This document shows positions 1 to 11,571 of a DNA stretch of 64,000 nucleotides, in pieces. Under the pieces are notes generated by a model. The model did no database searches, was not told the DNA's origin, and saw only the letters and a program-made list of their open reading frames with translations. The stretch's first letter is position 1. Every line of letters begins with the position of its first letter. Origin of the DNA: Acanthosoma haemorrhoidale (lineage: Eukaryota; Arthropoda; Insecta; Hemiptera; Acanthosomatidae). Where the stretch lies: positions 166,667,226 through 166,731,225 of the forward strand of contig OV884011.1 of assembly GCA_930367205.1 (NCBI GenBank), given 5' to 3'. A program made the translations under genes and the position numbers.

Positions 1-99
1 AAAAAAGATAATATTCCTATAAATGGTACAAGGTGTACGTATGTATACAATACCAAATTTGGCTCCGTACAGAAGCGAGGACACTACAACTCACTCATG

Positions 100-1519
100 G
101 CCTGCACCCTCCCCCCCTGGTGGGAGTTTTAACTGTTCAACGTGAACGGTCCTCCGTTTTGTCGGAGGTCTTGTAATCTCGATGGTAATGATGTTATGCT
201 CCCTGATCACCACCACCTTGAATGGACCCTCGTATCTGATTGAATCTTTGCTCCGACTAGAGCCGATTTTACGATATACAATGATCCCAATTTAATCCCG
301 GACTTTTAGGTTTAGCCGAGCCTCTCTCTTGACCTTCTCCCTCACGATGCTGTCACGAACTTTGCTCCAAAGTTTGCCGAGTTTTAAGTGAGCATTTGCT
401 CCGCTAATCCCTCGTCCACCAACGTCTCTGTCCCGTTCCACCGTCTCGCGTGCAGTCCGAAGAGGATCTCGAACGGCGTAAACCCCGTGGTGGAGTGGAT
501 GGAAGATTGTATGCCGCCACTGCCTTCGGCATCGCCTCGTTCACCTGCAGACCCTTCTCCACCTGTTCATCCGCAGGTAGTCAGTCAAGGTACTCTGCAG
601 CCTTTCGATGCCTCCGTGGCTTTTAGGATGTTCTGGGGTGTTGAGATGTCACAAGATATCAAGATTCTACATCTCCGCCCTGAAGTTTGCATTATCGAAC
701 TCCCTACCTCCATCCGACGAGATTCGGTCCGGTACCCCATTAAACTGGACCACGCTCGTAAAGCCTGTAAGACGGCGTTGGATGACTTGTCTTGTACGGC
801 ATACGCCATAGCTACCTTGCTGAAGGTATCTATTGTCGTAACCAATTAATACACTTATATCCCTTCCAAGTGAATGTGTCAACCTGTAGTTCACTCAATG
901 GCGTCTCTGGTGTGGGTGTTTCCTCCCGTTGTCCCTGTGGTGGGTGTCCGTCGTATTTAGTCTTAAGACATATATCGCATGTTCCTATAATCTCCTGGAT
1001 CGTCTTCTTCATATCCCACCAGAAGTACCACCGCTGTAATGCTTGCAACGTCTCCTGCGCACCGCGGTGGTTCGTCTTCCCTTGATGGTAGGCAAGCGTT
1101 ATTTCCCGCTGCCGTTCCTCATCACGCAGTGTCTGGGCCATAGACAGACAATGATAAACAATCGATCAATTCCCAGTTGTTCTGTTCTCCATAATTTCTT
1201 GACCTGATCCCACACTTTCGCGTTGCCAACAAATAGATGGTAGGTCTTCCCTGGTCTGGATGCATCTTTCAACGCCCGGCCAATTTGGTCGCCCTTGACA
1301 CCCGGTTGGGACCAGATTGTCGTAGTACTATTCTTGCCATAGTTTCCATGCGTAGCACGCATCAGGCCGGATGTTCAGTTTTACAAATAATTTGCTGCCG
1401 TTTATCGTTAATGATACCCTTGATCGTCTCCATTTCCACCGGTCGCTCTTCGGGAGATTCTTCCACTTCTTGGTGTTCACTCCCATCGCTATCGTCCCGC
1501 GCACTGCGACTTCACGTCG
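100..1519 (-). pseudogene. Degenerate Gypsy pol 3' part (integrase), copy G3
   Basis: Broken open frames on the minus strand translate to pieces of a Ty3/Gypsy integrase. They include the zinc-binding stretch with HQGKTNHRG and CDICLKTKYD and the core strand DTFTWKGYK, followed by SSDGGREFDN. The pieces lie in at least three frames, so the copy is dead. The proteins and the underlying DNA resemble the G1 element at 15517-17000, down to the sequence just after the pol stop near 100. The fragment stops abruptly near 1519 where a LINE tail is joined. No LTR of this copy is recognised in the first 100 bases. Family assignment is firm; the exact edges are approximate. Confidence 0.8.
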
Positions 1520-1582
1520 GTTTTAGGTCCCAATATTTGTTATACATAAACATATTATGAAAATAAAGAGGTTTTAAAAAAA
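1520..1582 (+). mobile_element. LINE 3' tail, first copy
   Basis: This 63-bp segment ends in AAAATAAAGAGG and a run of A. It is nearly identical to 2292-2360, the 3' end of the next LINE fragment. It carries an AATAAA signal a few bases before the A run, as expected of a LINE 3' end. It is extremely 5'-truncated and abuts the broken Gypsy pol. Confidence 0.65.
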
Positions 1583-2360
1583 GTGTGTATACATCTGAAA
1601 TTGTCGGAGCCCGGTACTAAAACACAACAGTTGCTACTTTCAACGACAACATCGCGGTGTACAGTAGCAACAGGAGCGTCAAGAAAGCTCTTCAACAGTC
1701 AGAGATAAATTGGGGAAACTTAACATCGCTGTAAACGCGGGTAAGAATGACTGTGTAATTTTCTCATTTCAGAAGGGAAAAAAGCTACTGCCTTTTACCA
1801 CATATACCGTAGGAAACAGAAAAATTCCCCAACTAACAGCCTCGTATATCTCGGAATTAAAATGGACCGTCACCTCCGTTTTTGTGGCAATTTTACTAGG
1901 AAACTAAAGCAAACACTCACGAAGTCTTATCGGCTTCCCCTCTGTGCCTCAAGCTTGTGATTTACAAGAGCGCCAGGCCTGCTCTGCTGTACGGTGAACG
2001 GCTTTTTAGTCATCTGACAGAAGCGACAGCGAAGTTCAAAACGGCATACTCATGAACGTTGTCCGACATACTTCATTCCAACAGCGAATGAGCAGTGAGC
2101 TCCACGAAGATTTTGAGCTGCCTTGGCTGCCGGAGGATGAGCTCATTCGCCGTAGACATCAACATATTTTTTAATTTACTGCAATATTCAACAAGCCCTG
2201 TGTTTAACACGATTTTCCCCTCTCCGTTTCCCCAACGGTGGCAGCAAGCAGTAGAGGTGGGAATGGTCTAGGATTAAGTTAGTTTTAAGATAGTTTTAGG
2301 TCCCCATATTTGTTATACGTAAACATATTATGAAAATAAAGAGGTTTTGAAAAAAAAAAA
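1583..2360 (+). mobile_element. 5'-truncated Jockey-like LINE, RT C-terminal part and 3' UTR
   Basis: Interrupted plus-strand frames show reverse-transcriptase remnants. VYTSEIVGAR is followed by a decayed form of the FADD block (N for A), then by YLGIKMDRHLRF and LHEDFELPWLPEDELIRRR, the C-terminal pattern of Jockey-clade LINEs. The same VYTSEIVGARY sequence occurs intact in the inverted repeat near 10280. The segment ends in an AATAAA signal and an 11-A tail at 2350-2360. Several stops and frameshifts make it inactive. Confidence 0.75.
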
Positions 2361-3255
2361 GGTTAAACGAGTGTACGTGTGAACAGTACTTTAAGTGATG
2401 TATCCCCAAACGGCATATATTCATTCTCTGTCCACCAAGTATTTGTAGGAAGTAAGGGTCAAGCACAAGGCTTAGTAATGAAAGATTTCTATGTTCATCC
2501 ATTTTATTTATTTCAGAAATATTTAAGTATTATAACAAGTGGACACGCTAAAGGTTCGTTCATTGGTGTCAACAGGGGAAATAGCTGCCTGAAAAGGTAC
2601 AATGATGATAGGTGAGTAAGCTGTGTCGTGTCGTCACTAGGGGGTGCCTGATCACCCTAGCCCTGGTGGCAAGTGCGGATTGTTCGAGTTAATAACCTAG
2701 ACAATCTTTCCATGACGGCGTTACTACCCGGCTCCATTTATAATAGGTATGTACCCCGACAATGCACTATGTTCAAGAGAAGAGGTACAGAGGTTTCATA
2801 AAGAATTAGTCAAGTTTTCAGAGTTCAAGCGGAAACCAAGCAAGCGTCACGAGTAAAGGTCACGAGAGACTAAGAGACTAACTAACAGGGCCAGGAGCCC
2901 TGCCTTAAGTACCCTCTCTACTTCCTGCTGGGCGGCTGCAAGGGTCTAATCCGGCGGCGGTTCACACGCACACCTGTGTCGAGGAACGTGACTGGTGGTG
3001 AGGCACGAAACCGCCGCCTGCTTACCCGACCCGGGGACAAGCCCTCGAGGTAGAGATGCCCCAAAAGGGTTGTTATGTTTATGACTGTTTATGACCTGTC
3101 CCGTGTGACTTAGTTGGCTTCCGCCTTTTATTGCTTAACACATTCACAATGATTTATATTTGTTTATAATACATTTAGTTCATGTTATTTTACTTTTGCT
3201 TACAATATATATGGAATAGAGTATAGGGTGATTTATCTTATGTAGTTAGCGGTCG
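2361..3255. other. Gene-free stretch with a GC-rich repeat block
   Basis: No convincing coding sequence is seen. From about 2600 to 3060 the DNA is clearly GC-richer than its surroundings. A block of about 45 bases (2753-2797, beginning CCCCGACAATGCACTATG) is similar to 10733-10778 in the inverted-repeat arm, so this is probably part of an unclassified repeat family. Confidence 0.45.
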
Positions 3256-3308
3256 CTACAAGCTGTAATAATAAATGAATAAAGATAACAAATAGTTGAG
3301 TACACTAC

Positions 3309-3501
3309 CATTGTAACACCTGTTCTCCAATCGCATATAGCAGGGGCTGCTAAACTGGCGAAGGGTCCATGATCCGTCTTCCAGCTTCATCTTTCCGCAG
3401 ACAGGGTCGAACTCCTGAGTGCAGATGAGTTCGCAGGCCTGGATGGCCGCCACGCCGACTAAACATACAAACACAACCATATTTAAGCCGGTCATATACA
3501 C
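3309..3501 (-). CDS. Kazal-type (vasotab-like) secreted inhibitor, first coding exon
   Basis: The exon encodes a hydrophobic signal peptide (MVVFVCLVGVAAIQA) followed by CELICTQEFDPVCGK, a spacer, and FSSPCYMRLENRCY. The spacing C-x3-C-x7-C followed by later cysteines fits a short Kazal domain. The ICTxxFxPVCG run is characteristic of insect vasotab-like peptides. A splice donor (G|GTAGTG) at 3309/3308 would leave the exon in phase 1 before the last part of the domain. The remaining exon is not found downstream on the minus strand, where repeat DNA begins, so the gene may be split by a long intron or broken. The in-frame ATG at position 8 of the frame, directly before the signal peptide, is an alternative start. 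Protease inhibition is inferred from the family only. Confidence 0.6.
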
Positions 3502-5578
3502 CTTATTTAGTCATAGAGACCAAAAATTATTTTTAAATTTTAGTTAGAACCCAGCATTGGTGGAACACTCTTTGGTTGGCGTATTCTAACATATTTTAGG
3601 CTAATTAAGGTTATTTCTAATAGCAACTTGTTGTATATGTTCACTTAATCATGCATGCATGATAAAAGTCTGTTGTTTAATATAACGAATTGTTTTTATA
3701 TTCTTTTTTTCCATTCCTATTGAGCCTCAGATAATAATTCATAACAAGTTTTAATACTGTTACACTCTTAAAAATAGTGAATCGCTCATTTCTTCACTGA
3801 CTTGTGTTTTCTTTCAAATCGCAAATTTTCTAGAAAACTAATTATGGCTCTTTAATGATGAGTATCTCTCTTTCTCCTATTCCTTGCTCCTAGTCTGCAC
3901 TTTTTTTGTTGCATGTTCGGAGAATTTTCAAAATAAAATTGTAATTTTACTAGTTTTTAAGTTATTATGCACCAACAGTTATTTTTACAAAGAAAACTCA
4001 TATTATTTTGTAATAAAATCTCTTTAACCCAACAAAAAGTAATTCAATTTACAAACAAATGATTTGAATTGTTGTTTTCGTGGTCATTTATCATGTATAA
4101 TACTACACCATTTCAATTATTCGATTAGGTATTTAATTAAGCGAAAGAAACCCAGCGATGGTCATTTACAAGTTTTGATCTGTCTATACTAATCTGATAA
4201 CTGTTAATTAATTAACATTAAAAACAAAAATACTTAACCTCAGTTTGAATTGAGTCTTTAACGACCAACCTAACCGCGGTGTGTTGTCTTCTCAGAAGCA
4301 ATTAGAACCCTATATGGAAACTTGGATTTCCCAGTAATGATCAAATGGTTTGGCATTGAAATTTCTACAACCATACAAGCAATGGAAAGGGCTTATTGAA
4401 AAAATGAAAATTGCTTAGGTTTAAATTTCAGCCTTGGTGACAGCGTTACCAACGAAATCTTTTTTTTTCTTTGTCCTTCTCAGATATGCTACTAACGGTC
4501 TCTCAATCACTTCAACTTTTATCAGACCAACAACAACGCGGAATTTTCAAAAAAAAAAAACTAAATACATGTTATATTTAACTCAAATAATATGTAACTC
4601 AAATAAAGTTTGTCTTTATGTAAGTAGAGTGACATATGAATAATGTGGAAACCTCAGTCCAGGGGGGGAAGAACTATTCATTTTTGAATTTTGACCTCTT
4701 CAAAGTTTGATTAGATCCTTCGAGTGTCTTTTCAAAATGGCTTATAAACTCTAATTTAAGCATCGGGGTAAGAGATCTTCTCCCCCTAAACAACTTTTCG
4801 AAGAAATAAAAACAAATTAGAAGTGGATTTAAAAGCTAATTAGGACTAATTATTGACCAGGTAAAGCGAGGCCTAAGGATGACAACACTGAGAACAATGT
4901 TTCCTGTTCTTTTCATAGATATGGACGTCATTGCGTTTTGAATGGTATCTCTTCAGGCTCTAATATACATGTTAATAAATTTCATTTATAAATAATGTAC
5001 CCTGCGGAATTGTACTTGGGCTTATTTAACAGTGACTATGTATACCTTTGACTGTCCACAAAGAAATGTTTCATGGCCTATTGTTAAACATGAATTAGTA
5101 GTGACTGGGCAACTATGTGAATAGTAAATAAAACTTTAAAATTTTGTTCAACTTCAGCCAAAGTCGTATGCAACTCACGCATGAAAAACATCAACGACGG
5201 GTCACTATTTACATGTGTTAAATAATTTCATCCTTAACTCCGTTCTAATGATGTCATTTTTGAGAGTAAAGGTGAAACTTTTACACCAGTCATCTCAGGC
5301 CAATCGGTGTGTCTTAGATTCCGTAAAACCTAGTCAAGAAAACGACTAGGGAAAACAAGAAATAGATATTTGTGAATCAACCGAAAGATGTAATTTCACT
5401 TTTTTTATTTTACATCAACAACACTTCTAAGAGTGTGCTTACGTTTGGGCAAAATAATGCGTTTCCTCTAATATTTACTATGTTTGATTATTCATTATTC
5501 ATTTAGTCTGTAGTTTATTGCATCGTTACATTTTATTGCATTGATATATTGAGCATCAATGGCCATCGAAAGTAAATA
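3502..5578. other. AT-rich intergenic DNA
   Basis: I see only short frames without recognisable domains, several homopolymer runs and no repeat structure of note. It may hold the upstream region of the Kazal exon gene. Confidence 0.5.
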
Positions 5579-5638
5579 CATCTATTTAATTAGCCACCGC
5601 TAATTACCGCTAATTAGCGGTGGCTAATTAAATAGATG
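5579..5638. repeat. Perfect 28-bp inverted repeat with 4-nt loop
   Basis: Bases 5579-5606 are the exact reverse complement of 5611-5638, separated by CCGC. The arm runs CATCTATTTAATTAGCCACC and on to CGCTAATTA. Such a hairpin could extrude as a cruciform or be a foldback product. No coding or RNA-gene features surround it. A shorter palindrome (TCCACAAACGTTTGTGGA) lies about 95 bases downstream. Confidence 0.9.
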
Positions 5639-5868
5639 ACACCTCACAAGACTGGTAGAGATAGGAAGGAAGAATTATTGGCAACTTACAAGCAGCAGCC
5701 ACTTTAGCGTAGTCAGACAATTATAGTACACTCTCCACAAACGTTTGTGGAAAGTCAAAGCTGTACTATTTTATTGTACCCATCCAAAATCCGGCATTAA
5801 TAATGTATCTTATAACTTATGCCTCTGTGAGGAATCGAAAATAAAAATAACTCAATCTCAACACCTCA

Positions 5869-7919
5869 ATCATACAACGAAAGGGTTCCAGTGAGAAGTG
5901 GTTCTAATCTAAAGCAAAATGGCTCATTAAAATGGACATTAGTTCACAAACAATAGTAGCGTAAAGGCACATGAGATGGTGGCCTTAAGAAAGGTTGTCA
6001 ACAAAATTAGCAGGATTGACCAAACCAGCTTGAAGGTAAGGACAAGCCTCTTAAAGCAGTTATCCAGAGATCCATTTGTATAAAGGAAAGTTAGGTTTTC
6101 CAATGATATAGGATGCGATATAGGACCGTGGTGATAATGTAAATACCTGTTGTATCAACCTCTTTATTATCAATAATTAGAAGTTCCCCTCTTCTCGGTT
6201 CAGAAAATATCCATCTATGTTTCCATATTTTAATAATAAAAGACCTTAAAGCGTCAGTCACCCCACCACCGCTGCCCTGCCTATATAAGCATCCCGTTTT
6301 GGGGCTTTGAGACAGAAATCTCAGAACAGGCACCATTGAAAAAAAAAAAAAGCACTCTCTCTGCATTGGCGCTTGCTGCTCTACTCGAACCATGGCTTTC
6401 TTATTCAACTACCTCTGCATCTCTCTTTCCTAACCTCGCTGTTTTAGTCCGGCGTTGTCAGACCACACACCTTCCTTTTGAGATTATCTGCCTTCGTCTC
6501 GCTAAAACTAGCACCTCCATGGCAGAGACCCTCGCGGACGACGTTTGCCATGGCCCTACAAACTTTACCAGTAGTGTCTCCCACGGCAATCCAGTCTGCC
6601 TCTCTCTCCGGTTCACACTCGCCTTTCGGATCCGGACTGTTTTCGCCTACCCTTAGCTACCCTGTTCCTCTTCTCCTGAACATAGTGTTTTGTCGGGGCA
6701 CACATTCTAAGATCTTATAGAGACAGATCAAAATAAATTAAGCTGCCCGCCGACTAGGCCGCTAGTAAAGGTGAAGTACCATAGGTCCACCCATTTTATC
6801 TCTTTCTCGGTGCTCGCCGGACAGCGGCTAGGGTTGTAGCGACCCTAGCCCGCGGTTAGCGTCCGCTCCCCACCTTGGGGACACAACTCTAACCCGACAA
6901 TACCCTTTGCAAATATATTGCTCAACTGATCTGCCATAATATAAATTATTCAACTGTCAGTGAACAAATGGAAACATAGAGAAGGAAATGGTTTGGCTCA
7001 AATCAATTCGAAATAGTAACTTTATTAAACATCTGGCTCTATGCTGACACAGCCTACCTTGCCACTCATGCTGCTATTGTACACCGCTATGTCATCAGCG
7101 AAAGCAGTAACTGTTGCGTTTTTATATCGGGCTCCTACAATTTCAGACGTGTATACGTTGAAAAGTGCAGGGGATAATACGGCTCCTTGGGGTGCAGCTG
7201 TGAAAATGCTAGCTATATATATATACCTAACTGACAGGAAACGTCACATCGTCAAGCAGCACCATCTATGTCTTTCCCCCTGTCACCAGTATTGTAAATA
7301 ATTGTAGTGGACCTTTGTAGTATAAGATATTCTTGCAGGCAGGTTCAGTGTCAGGTATAAAGGCAATGTCTTTGGGACATCAATTGCTAAATAATGGAAA
7401 CCATTATTCTCAGCTAGGGGAGCTGCCCAACCAACACATGCCATTTTTCACGGAGCTCTATTCAGATATGAAAAATATTTCCAATTTCGTGAAAAACGAT
7501 CGAGTGTTAATAATTAGCTGGCAATGAATTACTTTAGGGGCTAAGTTTTTTGTCCAACTGGGAGCCTTGAATGTAAAACTGAGTAGATGAAAGAGAGAAG
7601 TGATATATGTTAATATCTCCATGACTCCTATTTTTGTACCTGGATTCTGTTGATGAAGATTGCCACTGATCTTTTACATTTTCTATTCGTTTCTTGTCCC
7701 TAAGGCCAGTTGTAGGCATTCTCCATTAATAATTGCGATGTGAAAATATATATCTTGCAGCAACCAAAGCATCACTTTACGGTTTCGTCGATTTTCTTCA
7801 AAATCATAAACCCTCCTGTTTTCACCTGTGCGGCCGTCTACAGGTCTTTCCCAGTTTTGTTTGTTTCTGAGTAGATACCTTGCTTGAACTATTGGCATGA
7901 AATTTAACATCCAGATTAC
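5869..7919 (-). repeat. Left arm of large inverted duplication
   Basis: This 2.05-kb segment is the reverse complement of 9515-11571 with only scattered substitutions and a small indel (around 6525-6540). It carries a minus-strand LINE reverse-transcriptase piece (about 7034-7233) and a GC-rich block with no recognised product. Translations such as those at 6336-6720 have no domain signature and I do not call them genes. The outer edge is at the start of CATACAACGAAAGGG, the inner edge after CCAGATTAC. Confidence 0.92.
7034..7233 (-). pseudogene. LINE reverse-transcriptase fragment (left-arm copy)
   Basis: On the minus strand this encodes APQGAVLSPALFNVYTSEI followed by FADDIAVYNSS. These are reverse-transcriptase motifs B' (PQGxxLSP) and the FADD catalytic box of Jockey/I-type LINEs. 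It is the mirror copy of 10201-10400. The open frame is short and lacks the rest of the RT, so it is a relic carried within the duplicated segment. Confidence 0.75.
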
Positions 7920-8293
7920 GTTCAGGGTGACGCTCGCATTTGCCGTTACTAGGACTGGCGAAATATCTTCTTTTCGTCCTGTTGGGTCACTTTTTCGGAG
8001 TCTTCTCACATCAACGACTCCTGGTACAGCATCCACTATCGTAGTTCTAATTTCTTCTAAGGAAGAAAGAGCTACGATCTCGTAGTTCTAAGGAGGAAAG
8101 AGCGAAAATTTTAAAACTGCTCCAGGAAGGTGGAAAGAAATTCTACACTTTCGCCCCGAGAGGTGGTACCAAGAATAAAAAATATCTTATTCTTGGCTTG
8201 GATGTCCAGGAGGAGGACATGCTTCATTTTGTAACACCTTTTTTTTTTTATATACCATATCAATATTGCTGATACAGTTGAAAATAAACACAT
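7683..8293 (-). pseudogene. Probable LINE ORF1 (gag-like) fragment
   Basis: Minus-strand frames contain VPGVVDVRRLRKSDPTGRKE followed by ISPVLVTANASVTLN, the style of the nucleic-acid-binding C-terminal half of LINE ORF1 proteins. Upstream at 8111-8293 is a second short frame interrupted by stops. The left-arm boundary of the inverted duplication (7919) falls inside this frame, and the copy on the right arm (9524-9751) keeps only the portion inside the arm. Two near-identical 25-base units at about 8052-8100 are a small tandem duplication. The ORF1 assignment is an inference from pattern only. Confidence 0.4.
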
Positions 8294-8404
8294 ATTATAA
8301 GGGAATATAAATTTAATAACAGTGTAAAGAAGTTAATCAGCAAGCAACACAATTATAACGTAATTTGTATTATAATATTGCTAATATGCATACGTACACA
8401 CATC

Positions 8405-8490
8405 TATCAGATGGTTCTCATATGGTGTAGCGATCGGCGTAAATGCTTCATGATATAAAGGTACTGGGTTCAAATCCCACCATGGAAGAT
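8405..8490 (+). repeat. tRNA-derived SINE-like head
   Basis: TGGTGTAGCGATCGGCG resembles a pol III A box. GGGTTCAAATCCCACC, about 37 bases further on, is a good B box with a T-arm-like stem. A full cloverleaf cannot be drawn, so it is not called a tRNA gene. A tRNA-derived SINE head or tRNA relic is the likeliest reading. Confidence 0.45.
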
Positions 8491-8879
8491 GAGTTTATTT
8501 AATTTCCCTAACTATTACTGGACGGGTGCAAATAGTTCAGGCGGTCTTTCAACCCTTTGTGTACGTAATAGTTTAAATGAATGAAACAAATTTATTACAT
8601 TTTCACTCCTTCTAATCACTGAGCTAAATTGAATAAATTATTTTAAATCAATGATAGCTCGGAAACCATGTAAATATATAAATTCTTGATAGACCTCTGA
8701 ACGGCACTCCAACCCCATACTTAGCCATAATTCAATTTTTCTAAATATGTTTTGAAGCTGACGGTTTATACAATATACGATTGCATGTAATTATAATTAT
8801 CAACTTATCAACTCTTCTAACTTGTCATATATTGTGCATCTAGAGTAGAGAACGTTAATTTTATACACAATATGCTAGA

Positions 8880-9249
8880 ATAACATTGTTTTTTCATTAC
8901 ACTGTAATTAACTTATTACTAATTGTTTCCATTTCTCGGTGGACTATTTTTATTTTAGCATCATTAATTGGAACTATCACGGAAAATAGGCCTTAAAAAA
9001 AAGTCACCGGTTGAGCTAAAAGTTTCCAACTCCACTTTAAAGACATTGTGTAATCACATTTAAAAAAATACATATTACTAATGAAGGTCATGAGGTTTTC
9101 AATTGATACCCAACCTAATCAGATAGGAAGCTATTTACTATCGAGTAATTAATTAAATATAACACCTAGTAATTTACTATAGGGAAGCTGTAACATCATT
9201 GGGGTATTAAATCATCTCTATTTAATACCCCAATACGAAAATGTCATCT
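8880..9249 (+). repeat. 370-bp direct repeat, copy 1
   Basis: This segment is repeated in direct orientation at 11570-11939 with about two substitutions and no indels. It lies in the spacer between the two arms of the inverted duplication. Near its end is a small hairpin, GGGGTATTAAAT pairing with ATTTAATACCCC. An imperfect tandem unit (ATACCCCAAT...ATGTCATCT) continues beyond 9249 only in this copy. Confidence 0.92.
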
Positions 9250-9514
9250 TTATTTAAAACCCCAATATAAAAATGTCATCTCTTTTTGTAAAGCACATAG
9301 TGAGTTAAAATTGGCTTTGTCTAATTTAAGTTAAAAAATAAGTCAATAATAAATACACAAAAATTATATTGTATTAGTCAGGGCTCTTTAATTTGATAGC
9401 CCACTCAATATAATTGAAAAAATTTTCTTTTTTTTTTATTATCAAGTAGGCAAACAAAGTAAACCTCAGTTATGAATCATAGAGTTGAAAATATGCTACA
9501 TGTAGTGATGAAAT

Positions 9515-11571
9515 GTAATCTGGATGTTAAATTTCATGCCAATAGTTCAAGCAAGGTATCTACTCAGAAACAAACAAAACTGGGAAAGACCTGTAGACGG
9601 CCGCACAGGTGAAAACAGGAGGGTTTATGATTTTGAAGAAAATCGACGAAACCGTAAAGTGATGCTTTGGTTGCTGCAAGATATATATTTTCACATCGCA
9701 ATTATTAATGGAGAATGCCTACAACTGGCCTTAGGGACAAGAAACGAATAGAAAATGTAAAAGATCAGTGGCAATCTTCATCAACAGAATCCAGGTACAA
9801 AAATAGGAGTCATGGATATATTAACATATATCACTTCTCTCTTTCATCTACTCAGTTTTACATTCAAGGCTCCCAGTTGGACAAAAAACTTAGCCCCTAA
9901 AGTAATTCATTGCCAGCTAATTATTAACACTCGATCGTTTTTCACGAAATTGGAAATATTTTTCATATCTGAATAGAGCTCCGTGAAAAATGGCATGTGT
10001 TGGTTGGGCAGCTCCCCTAGCTGAGAATAATGGTTTCCATTATTTAGCAATTGATGTCCCAAAGACATTGCCTTTATACCTGACACTGAACCTGCCTGCA
10101 AGAATATCTTATACTACAAAGGTCCACTACAATTATTTACAATACTGGTGACAGGGGGAAAGACATAGATGGTGCTGCTTGACGATGTGACGTTTCCTGT
10201 CAGTTAGGTATATATATATAGCTAGCATTTTCACAGCTGCACCCCAAGGAGCCGTATTATCCCCTGCACTTTTCAACGTATACACGTCTGAAATTGTAGG
10301 AGCCCGATATAAAAACGCAACAGTTACTGCTTTCGCTGATGACATAGCGGTGTACAATAGCAGCATGAGTGGCAAGGTAGGCTGTGTCAGCATAGAGCCA
10401 GATGTTTAATAAAGTTACTATTTCGAATTGATTTGAGCCAAACCATTTCCTTCTCTATGTTTCCATTTGTTCACTGACAGTTGAATAATTTATATTATGG
10501 CAGATCAGTTGAGCAATATATTTGCAAAGGGTATTGTCGGGTTAGAGTTGTGTCCCCAAGGTGGGGAGCGGACGCTAACCGCGGGCTAGGGTCACTACAA
10601 CCCTAGCCGCTGTCCGGCGAGCACCGAGAAAGAGATAAAATGGGTGGACCTGTGGTACTTCACCTTTACTAGCGGCCTAGTCGGCGGGCAGCTTAATTTA
10701 TTTTGATCTGTCTCTATAAGATCTTAGAATGTGTGCCCCGACAAAACACTATGTTCAGGAGAAGAGGAACAGGGTAGCTAAGGGTAGGCGAAAACAGTCC
10801 GGATCCGAAAGGCGAGTGTGAACCGGAGAGAGAGGCAGACTGGATTGCCGTGGGAGACACTACTGGTAAAGTTTGTAGGGCCATGGCAACCGTCGTCCGC
10901 GAGGGAGAGGTCTCTCCCATGGAGGTGCTAGTTTTAGCGAGACGAAGGCAGAGAATCTCAAAAGGAAGGTGTGTGGTCTGACAACGCCGGACTAAAACAG
11001 CGAGGTTAGGAAAGAGAGATGCAGAGGTAGTTGAATAAGAAAGCCATGGTTCGAGTAGAGCAGCAAGCGCCAATGCAGAGAGAGTGCTTTTTTTTTTTTT
11101 TTTTCAATGGTGCCTGTTCTGAGATTTCTGTCTCAAAGCCCCAAAACGGGATGCTTATATAGGCAGGGCAGCGGTGGTGGGGTGACTGACGCTTTAAGGT
11201 CTTTTATTATTAAAATATGGAAACATAGATGGATATTTTCTGAACCGAGAAGAGGGGAACTTCTAATTATTGATAATAAAGAGGTTGATACAACAGGTAT
11301 TTACATTATCACCGCGGTCCTATATCGCATATATCATTGGAAAACCTAACTTTCCTTTGTACAAATGGATCTTTGGATAACTGCTTTAAGAGGCTTGTCC
11401 TTACCTTTAAGCTGGTTTGGTCAATCCTGCTAATTTTGTTGACAACCTTTCTTAAGGCCACCATCTCATGTGCCTTTACGCTACTATTGTTTGTGAACTA
11501 ATGTCCATTTTAATGAGCCATTTTGCTTTAGATTAGAACCACTTCTCACTGGAACCCTTTCGTTGTATGAT
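9515..11571 (+). repeat. Right arm of large inverted duplication
   Basis: This is the reverse complement of 5869-7919, starting at GTAATCTGGATG and ending at CGTTGTATGAT. Differences from the left arm are sparse, for example around 10590, 10652, 10890-10915 and 11312. It carries the same LINE fragments in opposite orientation. The outer edge joins directly to the second copy of the 370-bp direct repeat. Confidence 0.92.
10201..10400 (+). pseudogene. LINE reverse-transcriptase fragment (right-arm copy)
   Basis: The plus strand encodes APQGAVLSPALFNVYTSEI and then FADDIAVYNSS, motifs of LINE reverse transcriptase. VYTSEIVGARY also occurs in the LINE fragment at 1583-2360, so both belong to one family. 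No start or full RT domain is present. Confidence 0.75.

Noticed and set aside
388..849. Plus-strand frame of 153 codons.
   Set aside because: It is antisense to the degenerate integrase of copy G3 and has no domain of its own.
6336..6720. Frames of 80-106 codons in the left inverted arm, mirrored at 10714-11073.
   Set aside because: They are conserved only because the arm is duplicated; no domain, no start context, and a small indel between arms changes the frame length.
8405..8490. Working tRNA gene (also near 47440, 59880 and 61540).
   Set aside because: A and B boxes are visible, but no complete cloverleaf with a paired acceptor stem can be formed; SINE heads or relics fit better.
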